Shown here: one piece after another, positions 1-7,468 of the stretch
How positions within the stretch are numbered: the first letter of the stretch is position 1
Layout: the number at the start of each line of letters is the position of its first letter
DNA from: Methyloprofundus sp.
GTDB taxonomy: Bacteria > Pseudomonadota > Gammaproteobacteria > Methylococcales > Methylomonadaceae
DNA length: 9,018 nucleotides
Direction: 5' to 3'
NCBI GenBank assembly: GCA_030619185.1
Contig: JAUXBW010000080.1
Location: 1 to 9,018 of the forward strand
Position numbers and translations under genes: made by a program
The notes under the pieces: model-generated
Databases searched by the model: none
Seen by the model: only the letters and a program-made list of their open reading frames with translations
What the model was told of the DNA's origin: nothing

Positions 1-149
1 ACGTGCATGGAATAACTTAAACAACTCGCTGGTCTTTTTATCCGTCTTCTTCGTTGCAGAAATAGTTACGTAGCTAGCTATGTGCCGTGTCTACGCCTTG
101 AATACGAATAAAAATCCTGCGCCAGATGTTCAACTTATTCCGTGCGCGT
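1..149. repeat. Long imperfect palindromic repeat element (MITE-like), possibly cut by the window edge
   Basis: The stretch is largely self-complementary around a centre at the perfect palindrome TAGCTAGCTA (71-80). Positions 1-22 match the reverse complement of 128-149 at 18 of 22 bases, and two of the four mismatches would be G:U pairs in RNA. Further in, CTTTTTATCCGTCTTC (34-49) matches, with one gap and a few mismatches, the reverse complement of 100-116. Complementarity fades towards the centre. There is no convincing coding frame; the longest ATG frame (80-163) has 27 codons and no ribosome binding site. Size, symmetry and intergenic position resemble a non-autonomous palindromic element or MITE. 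That class is inferred, as no second copy or target duplication is visible here. The left arm may continue beyond position 1. Confidence 0.65.
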
Positions 150-191
150 TCCAAAGTCGCTAAAAGCGTTTAGTAGCAAACTTAAAATAGG

Positions 192-237
192 TGAGTATAT
201 CCCGGGGTCAGCGACCGCTTACACCAGGATATACTCA
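192..237 (+). promoter_or_regulatory. Hairpin in the secD leader
   Basis: TGAGTATATCC (192-202) and GGATATACTCA (227-237) are a perfect 11-bp inverted repeat with a 24-nt loop. The loop contains a smaller stem, GGTC (206-209) with GACC (213-216). No clear U-tract follows on the + strand (ATTCTTCATT), so it is not a typical intrinsic terminator. It lies 53 nt before the secD start, and there is no gene immediately upstream. It could be a 5' UTR regulatory structure, an end of a neighbouring repeat, or an old terminator; the sequence does not decide. Confidence 0.5.
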
Positions 238-245
238 TTCTTCAT

Positions 246-262
246 TGGTGCAGACAGCACCA
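246..262 (+). promoter_or_regulatory. Short hairpin before the secD ribosome binding site
   Basis: TGGTGC (246-251) and GCACCA (257-262) form a perfect 6-bp stem with the 5-nt loop AGACA, ending 28 nt before the secD ATG. The TGGTG strand can alternatively pair with CACCA (222-226) in the loop of the upstream hairpin, so the two structures could interact. A function in secD translation is inference only. Confidence 0.45.
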
Positions 263-290
263 GACATTGATTTATCTTGTTGGACTTATC

Positions 291-2144
291 ATGCAAAACC
301 ATTTCCCTTTATGGAAAAACCTATTGATTCTCACTGTCCTGGTAATAGGGATTGTGTATTCATTGCCTAATCTTTACGGTGATGATCCATCGGTACAAAT
401 ATCAGCAGGCAATGCCTCAGAAATATCAGCAGCACAGCTAGAAGGTATTGAAAAAACATTAAGCCGTGCAGCTATCTCGGCAAAAGCAGTAGAGGTACAG
501 GGCAGTAAAATTTTAGCGCGCTTTAATAATACTGACGATCAGATGCGTGCTGCAGATTTATGGCGTAATAGCCTGGGTGGAAAATATACTGTCGCTTTAA
601 ATTTAGCACCGGCAACGCCAGACTGGTTGCGCTCATTTGGCGCTGAGCCGATGTATCTGGGGCTAGACTTACGAGGAGGGGTGCACTTCCTGTTAGAAGT
701 GGATATGGTTGCTGCCTTAAAACAGGCTGATGAGCGATACAATAACGATGTTCGTCTGGCACTACGTACGGCTAAAATTCGCTATAAATCAGTTTCTTTT
801 GATAAGGGTGCACTGAAGGTTGTATTGCGTAATGATAAGGATAAACAGGCCGCTATTGCTTTGGTAGATGATGAATTTCGTAAGCTGGATATGCAAGTAG
901 ACGAAACCCAGCCTATCATTTTCTTAAGTATTTCTGAGCAGGAAGTTAAAGAAATCAAGAAGTTTGCTCTGGCGCAAAATATTACTACTTTGCGCAACAG
1001 GGTGAATGAACTGGGTGTTTCGGAGCCCGTTATTCAGCAGCAAGGCGATAGTCGAATTGTCGTGCAGTTGCCAGGAGTGCAGGATACTGCGCAGGCTAAA
1101 GAAATTCTGGGGACTACTGCAACGCTGGAATACCGTAAAGTCGACACCCAGCATGATATACAAAATGCCCTGGATGGGCGAGTACCTGTGGGTTCTCGGC
1201 TTTATTACGAGCGTGATACCAAAGCGCCTGTTTTATTAAAAAGACGGGTGATTATTACCGGAGATCAGATTGTTGATGCCTCATCTGGGCTAGACCAGAA
1301 TGGCTCGGCATCGGTTAATATTACCTTGAATGGTATCGGTGCTAAAAAAATGGGTAAATTCACTAAAGATAATATAGGGCAGCCGATGGCTGTGGTCTTT
1401 ATTGAACAGAAGAGTACTACCAGGATCGTGAATGGTAAAAAAGTACGCCGTAAAGAAAAAATTGAAGAAGTCATCAGTATTGCAACGGTACGTGATGCCT
1501 TTAGTAAGCGCTTTCAGACCACGGGTTTAGATAGTCCGCAAGAAGCGCGAAAGCTGTCTTTATTGCTGAGGGCGGGGGCTTTGGCGGCACCGGTCGATAT
1601 TGTGGAAGAGCGCACGGTAGGCCCAAGCCTGGGGCAGGATAATATTAATAAAGGCATGATGTCTGTGCTGGTTGGTTTTGTTCTGGTACTGGTTTTTATG
1701 GCAGTTTATTATAAAACCTTTGGCCTGATCGCTAATCTGGCTTTAACCTTTAATCTGATTGTGATTGTTGCAGTGCTCTCCATGATACAGGCGACTCTGA
1801 CTTTACCCGGTATAGCGGGGATTGTTTTAACAGTGGGTATGGCGGTTGATGCAAACGTTTTAATTTTTGAGCGTATTAAAGAAGAATTACGCAATAGAAA
1901 CTCGCCACAAACCAGTATTTATCTAGGATACGAAAAAGCCTTTGCCACAATTTTTGATGCCAATATTACCACTTTGTTAGTTGCTTTGGTGTTATTTGGT
2001 TTTGGTACCGGACCTATTAAAGGTTTTGCAATTACCTTGGCAATAGGAATTTTAACTTCCATGTTTACCGCTATTTTAGGGTCTCGTATGGTGATTAACT
2101 GGATATACGGCTCGCGTCAGCGTATTGACAAGCTATCTATTTAG
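291..2144 (+). CDS. secD: Protein translocase subunit SecD
   Basis: SecD pairs with SecF in the inner membrane and uses the proton gradient to help pull preproteins out of SecYEG on the periplasmic side. The 617-residue product (E. coli SecD has 615) has an N-terminal membrane segment at about 8-25, then LGLDLRGGVHFLLEVDM (123-139) opening the large periplasmic P1 region. A C-terminal RND-type bundle of five membrane helices lies at about 455-605. The conserved GMAVDANVLIFERIKEEL stretch contains Asp520, matching the proton-relay Asp519 of E. coli, and the protein ends KLSI as E. coli SecD does. I chose ATG 291 over an in-frame TTG at 267 because MQNHFPLWKNLLIL aligns with known SecD starts; a weak TGGA lies 6 nt upstream. 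secF follows after 14 nt. yajC, the usual upstream neighbour, is not present. Confidence 0.98.
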   Translation: MQNHFPLWKNLLILTVLVIGIVYSLPNLYGDDPSVQISAGNASEISAAQLEGIEKTLSRAAISAKAVEVQGSKILARFNNTDDQMRAADLWRNSLGGKYTVALNLAPATPDWLRSFGAEPMYLGLDLRGGVHFLLEVDMVAALKQADERYNNDVRLALRTAKIRYKSVSFDKGALKVVLRNDKDKQAAIALVDDEFRKLDMQVDETQPIIFLSISEQEVKEIKKFALAQNITTLRNRVNELGVSEPVIQQQGDSRIVVQLPGVQDTAQAKEILGTTATLEYRKVDTQHDIQNALDGRVPVGSRLYYERDTKAPVLLKRRVIITGDQIVDASSGLDQNGSASVNITLNGIGAKKMGKFTKDNIGQPMAVVFIEQKSTTRIVNGKKVRRKEKIEEVISIATVRDAFSKRFQTTGLDSPQEARKLSLLLRAGALAAPVDIVEERTVGPSLGQDNINKGMMSVLVGFVLVLVFMAVYYKTFGLIANLALTFNLIVIVAVLSMIQATLTLPGIAGIVLTVGMAVDANVLIFERIKEELRNRNSPQTSIYLGYEKAFATIFDANITTLLVALVLFGFGTGPIKGFAITLAIGILTSMFTAILGSRMVINWIYGSRQRIDKLSI

Positions 2145-2158
2145 GAAGGAGAAATACC

Positions 2159-3082
2159 ATGTTAAAACAAATTGATTTTTTAGGTAAACGTAAGCTTGCA
2201 GCTATTTTTTCAGGGTTGCTTATTATTGTTGCTATTGCCTCTCTGGCTGTACAGGGATTAAAGCTGGGTATTGATTTTACAGGCGGAACCCTAGTGGAAA
2301 TTGGCTATAAACAGTCAGTTGACCTGAAAGTTATGCGTGCTGCATTAGAAACTGCCGGCTTTAATGATGCCAGTGTGCAGCACTTTGGATCGACTCAAGA
2401 AGTCCTGATTCGCTTACAACCGAGAGAGGGCTTAAGTAATGCTCAGCTTAGTACGGAAGTTGCGACGGCAGCGAGTAATGCGATGTCCGATCCGGGTGAT
2501 TTACGTCGTGTCGAGTTTGTTGGACCACAGGTTGGTGATGAGTTAACAGAGGATGGTGGTTTGGCTTTGTTGTACTCAATGTTTGGTATCTTGATTTATG
2601 TAGCCTGGCGCTTTGAATATAAATTCGCTCTGGGTTCGGTCGCTGCATTAGCGCATGATGTCATTATTACCCTGGGTATTTTCTCGCTGTTTCAGCTGGA
2701 ATTTGATTTAACAGTTTTAGCCGCAGTCTTGGCGGTCATTGGTTATTCCTTGAACGATACCATTGTTGTTTATGATCGTATTCGGGAGAACTTCAGGGTA
2801 TTACGTAAAGGCTCGCCTGAGCAAGTGATGAATACCTCGTTAAATCAGACACTCAGCCGTACATTAATGACATCATTAACCACCTTACTGGTATTACTTG
2901 CGTTAGCAATATTAGGTGGCGAGATTATTCATAATTTTGCAATTGCATTAATAATCGGTGTGGTGATTGGAACCTATTCGTCTATTTTTGTTGCGAGTCC
3001 CCTAGTGTTGGTCTTAGGGGTGAGTAAAGAGGACTTGATGGAGCCAGAAATTGAAGGCGATGACATTGATATGATGCCTTAA
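2159..3082 (+). CDS. secF: Protein translocase subunit SecF
   Basis: SecF is the partner of SecD in the proton-driven export motor of the Sec pathway. The 307-residue product (E. coli SecF has 323) has a first membrane helix at about 13-31, the GIDFTGGTLVEI motif (37-48) at the start of the periplasmic domain, and five further membrane helices from about 135 to 288. The stretch IGYSLNDTIVVYDRIRENFR carries Asp200. Together with Arg234 in TLSRTLMTS it corresponds, with a constant 13-residue offset, to Asp213 and Arg247 of E. coli SecF, implicated in proton transfer. A strong ribosome binding site AAGGAG (2146-2151) sits 7 nt before ATG, and only 14 nt separate it from secD, so the two are surely cotranscribed. 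The C-terminus is acidic (EPEIEGDDIDMMP). Confidence 0.98.
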   Translation: MLKQIDFLGKRKLAAIFSGLLIIVAIASLAVQGLKLGIDFTGGTLVEIGYKQSVDLKVMRAALETAGFNDASVQHFGSTQEVLIRLQPREGLSNAQLSTEVATAASNAMSDPGDLRRVEFVGPQVGDELTEDGGLALLYSMFGILIYVAWRFEYKFALGSVAALAHDVIITLGIFSLFQLEFDLTVLAAVLAVIGYSLNDTIVVYDRIRENFRVLRKGSPEQVMNTSLNQTLSRTLMTSLTTLLVLLALAILGGEIIHNFAIALIIGVVIGTYSSIFVASPLVLVLGVSKEDLMEPEIEGDDIDMMP

Positions 3083-3108
3083 AGAGTAAACAGAAAAAAA
3101 CTAATTCC

Positions 3109-3134
3109 GATAATGCTTCTGAAGAGGCATTATC
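3109..3134 (+). terminator. Strong hairpin between secF and ndk, possible secDF terminator
   Basis: GATAATGCTTC (3109-3119) and GAGGCATTATC (3124-3134) form an 11-bp stem with one T:G wobble and a TGAA loop, 26 nt after the secF stop. No U-run follows on the + strand (AACCTATGTTAATTTATAA), so it is not a classical intrinsic terminator. It may attenuate transcription or protect the secDF mRNA 3' end. On the - strand the stem is followed by GGAATTAGTTTTTTT, where the T-run starts 9 nt away, too far for a typical terminator. Confidence 0.5.
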
Positions 3135-3148
3135 AACCTATGTTAATT

Positions 3149-3154
3149 TATAAT
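3149..3154 (+). promoter_or_regulatory. Candidate sigma70 -10 box for ndk
   Basis: TATAAT at 3149-3154 is a perfect -10 hexamer lying 22 nt before the ndk ATG, in an AT-rich gap. No good -35 is present at 16-18 bp spacing (GGCATT at 3126-3131 is the position and matches poorly). Transcription starting about 7 nt downstream would give a very short leader that still includes the GGAG site at 3164-3167. The surrounding gap is AT-rich, so a chance match is quite possible. Confidence 0.35.
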
Positions 3155-3176
3155 TTTATTATTGGAGTTTAAAAAA

Positions 3177-3608
3177 ATGGCAGTAGAACGTACTTTTTCT
3201 ATCGTAAAACCTGATGCAGTTGCAAAAAACCATATTGGTGAAATATACGGTCGTTTTGAAAGCAATGGTTTACGTATTGTTGCAGCAAAAATGATGCAAT
3301 TAAGCAAAGAAAAAGCAGAAGGCTTTTACGCTGAGCACAGCGAGCGTCCTTTCTTCAATGACCTGGTTGCTTTTATGACATCGGGTCCTGTTATAGTTCA
3401 AGTGTTAGAAGGCGAAGGCGCGGTCTTAAAGAACCGTGACTTAATGGGGGCAACTAACCCGGCAGAAGCTGATGCGGGTACTATCCGTGCAGATTTTGCT
3501 ACTAGCATTGATGAAAATGCAGTACATGGTTCGGATGCAGTTGAGTCGGCTGCACGCGAGATCGCTTATTTCTTCTCTGATGCAGAGCTTTGTGAACGTA
3601 TCCGTTAA
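3177..3608 (+). CDS. ndk: Nucleoside diphosphate kinase
   Basis: Ndk transfers the gamma phosphate from ATP to nucleoside diphosphates through a phosphohistidine, balancing NTP and dNTP pools in the cytoplasm. The product has 143 residues, the same length as E. coli Ndk. It begins [18 protein letters not shown] with Lys11 in the conserved nucleotide-binding segment, has RPFF at 57-60, [18 protein letters not shown] at 87-104, and the [12 protein letters not shown] signature with catalytic His117. I chose ATG 3177, preceded by GGAG (3164-3167) at 9 nt, rather than the in-frame TTG at 3162, because the product then matches the family N-terminus exactly. Its last codons overlap the start of rlmN, the neighbour it also has in E. 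coli. Confidence 0.98.
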   Translation: MAVERTFSIVKPDAVAKNHIGEIYGRFESNGLRIVAAKMMQLSKEKAEGFYAEHSERPFFNDLVAFMTSGPVIVQVLEGEGAVLKNRDLMGATNPAEADAGTIRADFATSIDENAVHGSDAVESAAREIAYFFSDAELCERIR

Positions 3609-4695
3609 TAAAGAAAAAATAAATCTACTCAATTTTGACAGAAAAGGCATGCAGGCCTTTTTTGTTGAAATGGGTGAGAAGCCTTTTCGTGCAACCCAGC
3701 TGATAAAATGGATTTATCAGGAAGGCGAGTACGATTTTGATCAAATGACTAATTTAAGTAAGTCATTGCGGGCTTATTTAAAAGAAAACTGTTGTATCGT
3801 TGCGCCAGATATTGTTTTTGAGCAAATCGCTAGTGATGGGACGCGTAAGTGGGTTGTAGAAATGGGCGGCGGCAATAAGGTTGAAGCTGTTTATATCCCC
3901 GAAAAAAACCGTGCTACCTTGTGTGTGTCTTCACAAGTAGGTTGTGCTTTAGCTTGTACATTTTGCTCTACTGCGCAGCAAGGTTTTAATCGTAATCTCA
4001 GCACGGCCGAAATTATTGGTCAATTAATCGCAGCAAATGATCGCGTAGGTGAACATGGGCGAGTCACTAATGTGGTGATGATGGGCATGGGTGAGCCCTT
4101 ATTGAATTTTGATAATGTTGTGCCTGCAATGAACCTGATGACTGAAGATTTTGCCTTTGGCTTATCCAAACGTCGGGTGACTATTAGCACTTCGGGTGTG
4201 GTGCCGGCCATGATCCGGTTAACAGAAGTGTGTGATATCAGTATGGCGGTGTCATTACATGCGCCGACCGATGCAGTACGCGATATTTTAGTGCCGATTA
4301 ATCAGAAATACCCCTTAGAGGAATTGATGGCAGCATGCCAGAAATATATAGCCACTTCCCCTAGAGGTTTTATTACCTTTGAATATGTGATGTTAGACGG
4401 TGTGAACGACTCGCTGGCTGATGCAAGGGCATTGGTGAAGTTGCTGAAAAATATACCGTCAAAAATGAATTTAATTCCCTTTAATCCATTCCCTAATACC
4501 AGGTATGAGTGCTCCTCGCCTGAAGTGATTGAGCGTTTTAGAGATATATTATATAAAGCCGGGATCGTAACCACAGTACGTAAAACACGCGGTGAAGATA
4601 TAGATGCGGCATGTGGTCAGCTGGTCGGTAAGGTGAAGGATAAAAGCCGCAGAGCCGAGAGGCTGAAACGTACGGAGGCGATGCATGAAAATTAA
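3592..4695 (+). CDS. rlmN: Dual-specificity 23S rRNA/tRNA adenine-C2 methyltransferase RlmN
   Basis: RlmN is a radical-SAM enzyme that methylates C2 of A2503 in 23S rRNA and A37 in some tRNAs. With GTG 3592 the product has 367 residues (E. coli 384). The radical-SAM motif CxxxCxxC is Cys118, Cys122 and Cys125 in [18 protein letters not shown]. The methyl-carrying and mechanistic cysteines correspond to Cys341 (DIDAACGQL) and Cys111 (ATLCVSSQ). GMGEPL (165-170), the SAM-binding segment, and [11 protein letters not shown] are intact. The start is uncertain: GTG 3592 gives [13 protein letters not shown], close to known N-termini, with a poor GAG 4 nt upstream, while ATG 3580 adds four residues and has no Shine-Dalgarno. 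Open frame upstream to 3472 lies inside ndk and is not part of the gene. It overlaps ndk by 17 nt and pilW by 11 nt, suggesting coupled translation. Confidence 0.97.
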   Translation: MNVSVNKEKINLLNFDRKGMQAFFVEMGEKPFRATQLIKWIYQEGEYDFDQMTNLSKSLRAYLKENCCIVAPDIVFEQIASDGTRKWVVEMGGGNKVEAVYIPEKNRATLCVSSQVGCALACTFCSTAQQGFNRNLSTAEIIGQLIAANDRVGEHGRVTNVVMMGMGEPLLNFDNVVPAMNLMTEDFAFGLSKRRVTISTSGVVPAMIRLTEVCDISMAVSLHAPTDAVRDILVPINQKYPLEELMAACQKYIATSPRGFITFEYVMLDGVNDSLADARALVKLLKNIPSKMNLIPFNPFPNTRYECSSPEVIERFRDILYKAGIVTTVRKTRGEDIDAACGQLVGKVKDKSRRAERLKRTEAMHEN

Positions 4696-5461
4696 AAAGG
4701 CCTGTTTGCTATTGATAGCTATGACAACCGCATGTTCAACTCCTGAAGAGAAAAACAAGGTGATTTACGTTGAGCCTGAACCTGTGATTCTGGATCGCTC
4801 AAAAAAAGATCGTGCCCAAACATTAACAGAGCTGGGTTTAGCATATTATCAATTAGAGAAATATAATTATGCACAGGAGAATCTGGAGCACTCATTAAAG
4901 CTGGATAATAAGAATGCGACAACCTACCAGATTTTTGCCTTAATTAAGCAGCGTAGCAAGGAACCTGAGAAAGCACAGTATTATTTTGATAAGGCGTTAA
5001 AACTGGAACCTGATAATTTCGATATATTGACAGCTTATGCGGTGTTTTTATATGAAGAAGAGCGCCATCAGGAGGCAAGCATAGCGTTAAATCGAATTGT
5101 AAATGCGCCGTTTTATAAGAAAAAATGGGTTGCGTACAGTTACCTTGGTTTATATGATTTGCAGAATAAACAACAAAGGCAGGCTGAAAAAAAATTTTAT
5201 AAGGCTCTGCAAGCTAATCCAGAATATGCTCTGGCATTGTTTGAAACGGCTAAAATTCGTTATGCTAAAGGAGAAATGATGTCCGCCAGGGCATATATTG
5301 AACGTTACTTTAGTGTAGCTGGAAAAACACTGGATGGACTAGAGCTGGCTATTAAAATAGAAACGGTATTGCAGAGCTATGAGCTGGTTGAAGAATATCA
5401 ACTTGAATTAAAGCGCACTTATCCCTTTTCAGACGCAGCAGCAAAAATTAAAAACTATTAA
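4685..5461 (+). CDS. pilW: PilW/PilF-type TPR lipoprotein for type IV pilus biogenesis
   Basis: Proteins of this family (PilF in Pseudomonas, PilW in Neisseria) are outer-membrane lipoproteins made of tetratricopeptide repeats that help the PilQ secretin localise and multimerise. The 258-residue product starts [19 protein letters not shown], a basic-hydrophobic signal sequence ending at Cys17. The lipobox is degenerate (TTAC rather than L-x-[AG]-C). TPR-like helical pairs run from about 43 to 210, for instance [39 protein letters not shown] and [23 protein letters not shown] 4685 is set by GGAGG (4674-4678) 6 nt upstream, inside the end of rlmN, giving an 11-nt overlap. The position after rlmN is that of the family in E. 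coli and Pseudomonas. rodZ and ispG, which follow it in E. coli, are absent. TPR similarity alone would not settle the function; the context does most of the work. Confidence 0.88.
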   Translation: MKIKKACLLLIAMTTACSTPEEKNKVIYVEPEPVILDRSKKDRAQTLTELGLAYYQLEKYNYAQENLEHSLKLDNKNATTYQIFALIKQRSKEPEKAQYYFDKALKLEPDNFDILTAYAVFLYEEERHQEASIALNRIVNAPFYKKKWVAYSYLGLYDLQNKQQRQAEKKFYKALQANPEYALALFETAKIRYAKGEMMSARAYIERYFSVAGKTLDGLELAIKIETVLQSYELVEEYQLELKRTYPFSDAAAKIKNY

Positions 5462-5479
5462 TTCGACAAAGATTTATTT

Positions 5480-6745
5480 ATGGCAAAGAATATTCAGGCA
5501 ATTCGTGGAATGCACGATGTACTACCTGAGCAAACCGCACGCTGGCAGTTTGTTGAGCAACAGATAAGAGAGGTTTTAGGCGCGTACGGTTATCAGGAAA
5601 TACGCCTGCCTATCGTGGAAAGAACTGAATTATTTAAGCGCTCAATTGGTGAAGTAACCGATATAGTCGAAAAGGAAATGTATAGTTTCGATGATAGAAA
5701 TGGAGATTCGCTGACCCTCAGGCCTGAAGGCACTGCGGGCTGTTTAAGGGCCTGTATCGAACATGGATTATTGCACAATCAGGTGCATCGGCTTTGGTAT
5801 TACGGGCAGATGTTTCGTTATGAGCGCCCACAGAAAGGTCGTTATCGTCAGTTTATTCAATTAGGTGTTGAAACTTATGGTATGGCTGATGCGGATATTG
5901 ATGCTGAATTAATATTACTGAGTTATCGCTTGTGGCAGCGACTGGGTATCAGCGAAACGGTAGAATTACAGTTAAACTCGCTGGGCACTATTGCCGAGAG
6001 AGCGGTTTATCGTGAACAGTTAGTCGAATATTTTACGGCTAATAGTGAGCAACTGGATGCAGATAGTCAGCGTCGTTTGCTCAGTAATCCACTGCGTATT
6101 CTAGATACCAAGAATCCAGATATGCAGAGTCTGGTAGAAGCTGCACCGAAATTGATGGATTTTTTAGGTGCTGAGAGTACCGCGCATTTTAAAAGACTGA
6201 CAGATACGCTGGATACTCTAGGCATAGCCTATACATTGAATAAACGCCTGGTCAGAGGTCTGGATTATTATAGTAAAACCGTGTTTGAATGGGTGACGAC
6301 GGAATTAGGTGCACAAGGGACTATTTGTGCCGGTGGCCGTTATGATGGGCTAATAGAGCAGCTGGGGGGCAAGCCAAATCATGCTGTTGGTTTTGCCATG
6401 GGCATGGAGCGTATCCTCGCATTATTAGAAAATCGTGAGGATCTGGATAATATTCAGAGGGTAGATGCCTATATGATATTAGTGGGTGAGGCAGCACAGA
6501 ATGCGGGTATTGTATTGGCTGAGAAGCTTAGAGATAAACTATCAGGTTTAAGAATACAAATGCATTGTGGAGCCGCTAGCTTTAAAAGTCAGTTTAAGAA
6601 AGCCGATAAAAGTGGTGCGCATTACGCATTAATTCTTGCAGAAGATGAAGTAGAGAATGATACCATCAGTATTAAATTCTTACGCAGGGATGAAGAGCAA
6701 CGTACGGTTTCTTATGCGGAGCTTATTGAGTTATTGAAAGTCTAA
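5480..6745 (+). CDS. hisS: Histidine--tRNA ligase
   Basis: HisRS is a cytoplasmic class II synthetase that charges tRNA-His. The product has 421 residues (E. coli 424) and starts [18 protein letters not shown], as most bacterial HisRS do. Class II motif 1 spans about 40-66 ([13 protein letters not shown] onward). Motif 2 is at about 103-131, with RYE and Arg113. The HisA motif RLVRGLDYY holds Arg259, the residue that replaces metal in catalysis. The second histidine motif is [13 protein letters not shown], and motif 3 is GFAMGMERI with Arg311. The anticodon-binding domain covers about 328-421. Positions of these arginines match E. coli numbering exactly. The Shine-Dalgarno is poor (AAAGA at 5468-5472), and the gap from pilW is only 18 nt, so translation may depend on upstream ribosomes. 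Confidence 0.98.
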   Translation: MAKNIQAIRGMHDVLPEQTARWQFVEQQIREVLGAYGYQEIRLPIVERTELFKRSIGEVTDIVEKEMYSFDDRNGDSLTLRPEGTAGCLRACIEHGLLHNQVHRLWYYGQMFRYERPQKGRYRQFIQLGVETYGMADADIDAELILLSYRLWQRLGISETVELQLNSLGTIAERAVYREQLVEYFTANSEQLDADSQRRLLSNPLRILDTKNPDMQSLVEAAPKLMDFLGAESTAHFKRLTDTLDTLGIAYTLNKRLVRGLDYYSKTVFEWVTTELGAQGTICAGGRYDGLIEQLGGKPNHAVGFAMGMERILALLENREDLDNIQRVDAYMILVGEAAQNAGIVLAEKLRDKLSGLRIQMHCGAASFKSQFKKADKSGAHYALILAEDEVENDTISIKFLRRDEEQRTVSYAELIELLKV

Positions 6746-6775
6746 AATAAATTTTAATGATTAAAAGGTAAAAAA

Positions 6776-7420
6776 GTGGAAATTTACGATACTGAAGAAG
6801 AACAGGTTGCAGCATTAAAAGATTGGTGGAAAGCAAATGGTTCATCAATAATAACAGGTGTGATAGCAGCCATTATCATCGTTGGCGGCTGGAATTTCTG
6901 GCAAAGTTATCAGCAAGATAAAATAACTCGGGCATCGTCATTATATGAGCAATTAATTAAGGCTGGCGCGGCTAAAAAGCTTGATTCAGTGGATAAAATT
7001 GCCAGTAAGCTGGACACTGAATACAATTCAACTGCCTATGCTAGCTATGCGCTATTATTTCAGGCAAAAGCAAAAGTTGAAGAGCAGGATTTAGTGGCAG
7101 CCAAGGAACTATTACAGTTAGCCGTATTGTCAACTGATGATGGTGAGTTGCAGCATGTGGCACGTACGCGGTTAATTCGAGTGTTACTGGCTTTACAGGA
7201 ATATGAGCAGGGCCTGGAAATTATTGCCAATGTTGATCAATCTTCGCTGGGAGGTTTTGAAGCCATTTATGAAGAGCTAAAAGGTGACTTGTATGTTGCC
7301 ATGGCTCGTGTTGGTGAAGCACGAACAGCTTATCAAGCCGCTTTAACCGCAGGACAAAGCTCACCATTATTACAATTTAAATTAGATGACTTAACCTCGG
7401 GTGATAATACGGGTGGTTAA
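6776..7420 (+). CDS. yfgM: YfgM family protein (ancillary SecYEG translocon subunit)
   Basis: YfgM is a single-span inner-membrane protein with a periplasmic TPR-like domain that, in E. coli, associates with SecYEG and the chaperone PpiD. The 214-residue product (E. coli 206) starts MEIYDTEEEQVAALKDWWKANG, close to the family N-terminus. A membrane helix follows at about 23-42 (IITGVIAAIIIVGGWNFW), then a helical region with TPR-like repeats to about 205 and a short hydrophilic tail. The start is GTG 6776, supported by AAGG (6765-6768) 7 nt upstream and by the conserved MEIY. It sits 30 nt after hisS and 48 nt before bamB, the same order as in E. coli, which is strong support for the assignment. 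Confidence 0.94.
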   Translation: MEIYDTEEEQVAALKDWWKANGSSIITGVIAAIIIVGGWNFWQSYQQDKITRASSLYEQLIKAGAAKKLDSVDKIASKLDTEYNSTAYASYALLFQAKAKVEEQDLVAAKELLQLAVLSTDDGELQHVARTRLIRVLLALQEYEQGLEIIANVDQSSLGGFEAIYEELKGDLYVAMARVGEARTAYQAALTAGQSSPLLQFKLDDLTSGDNTGG

Positions 7421-7468
7421 TTTCGAGTAGCATCATAGATTATTAATATTCAAATACTTATTTTCGTC

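Noticed and set aside
80..163. A 27-codon ATG frame within the left palindrome.
   Set aside because: It has no ribosome binding site and lies across the centre and right arm of a palindromic repeat, so it is most likely accidental.
183..188. TAAAAT as a -10 box for secD.
   Set aside because: No plausible -35 lies at the right distance, and the surrounding sequence is AT-rich.
267..290. An in-frame TTG start extending SecD by eight residues.
   Set aside because: Known SecD proteins start at the MxxxPLWK position encoded from 291, and the extension has no supporting ribosome binding site.
191..370. A 59-codon GTG-initiated frame overlapping the secD start in another frame, considered as a regulatory leader peptide.
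   Set aside because: There is no Shine-Dalgarno before GTG 191, the product has no signal peptide or arrest-like motif, and most of it is an out-of-frame reading of the hairpins and secD.
3472..3579. An N-terminal extension of RlmN of about 36 residues.
   Set aside because: It is the out-of-frame reading of ndk; RlmN homology begins near KINLL, just after 3592.
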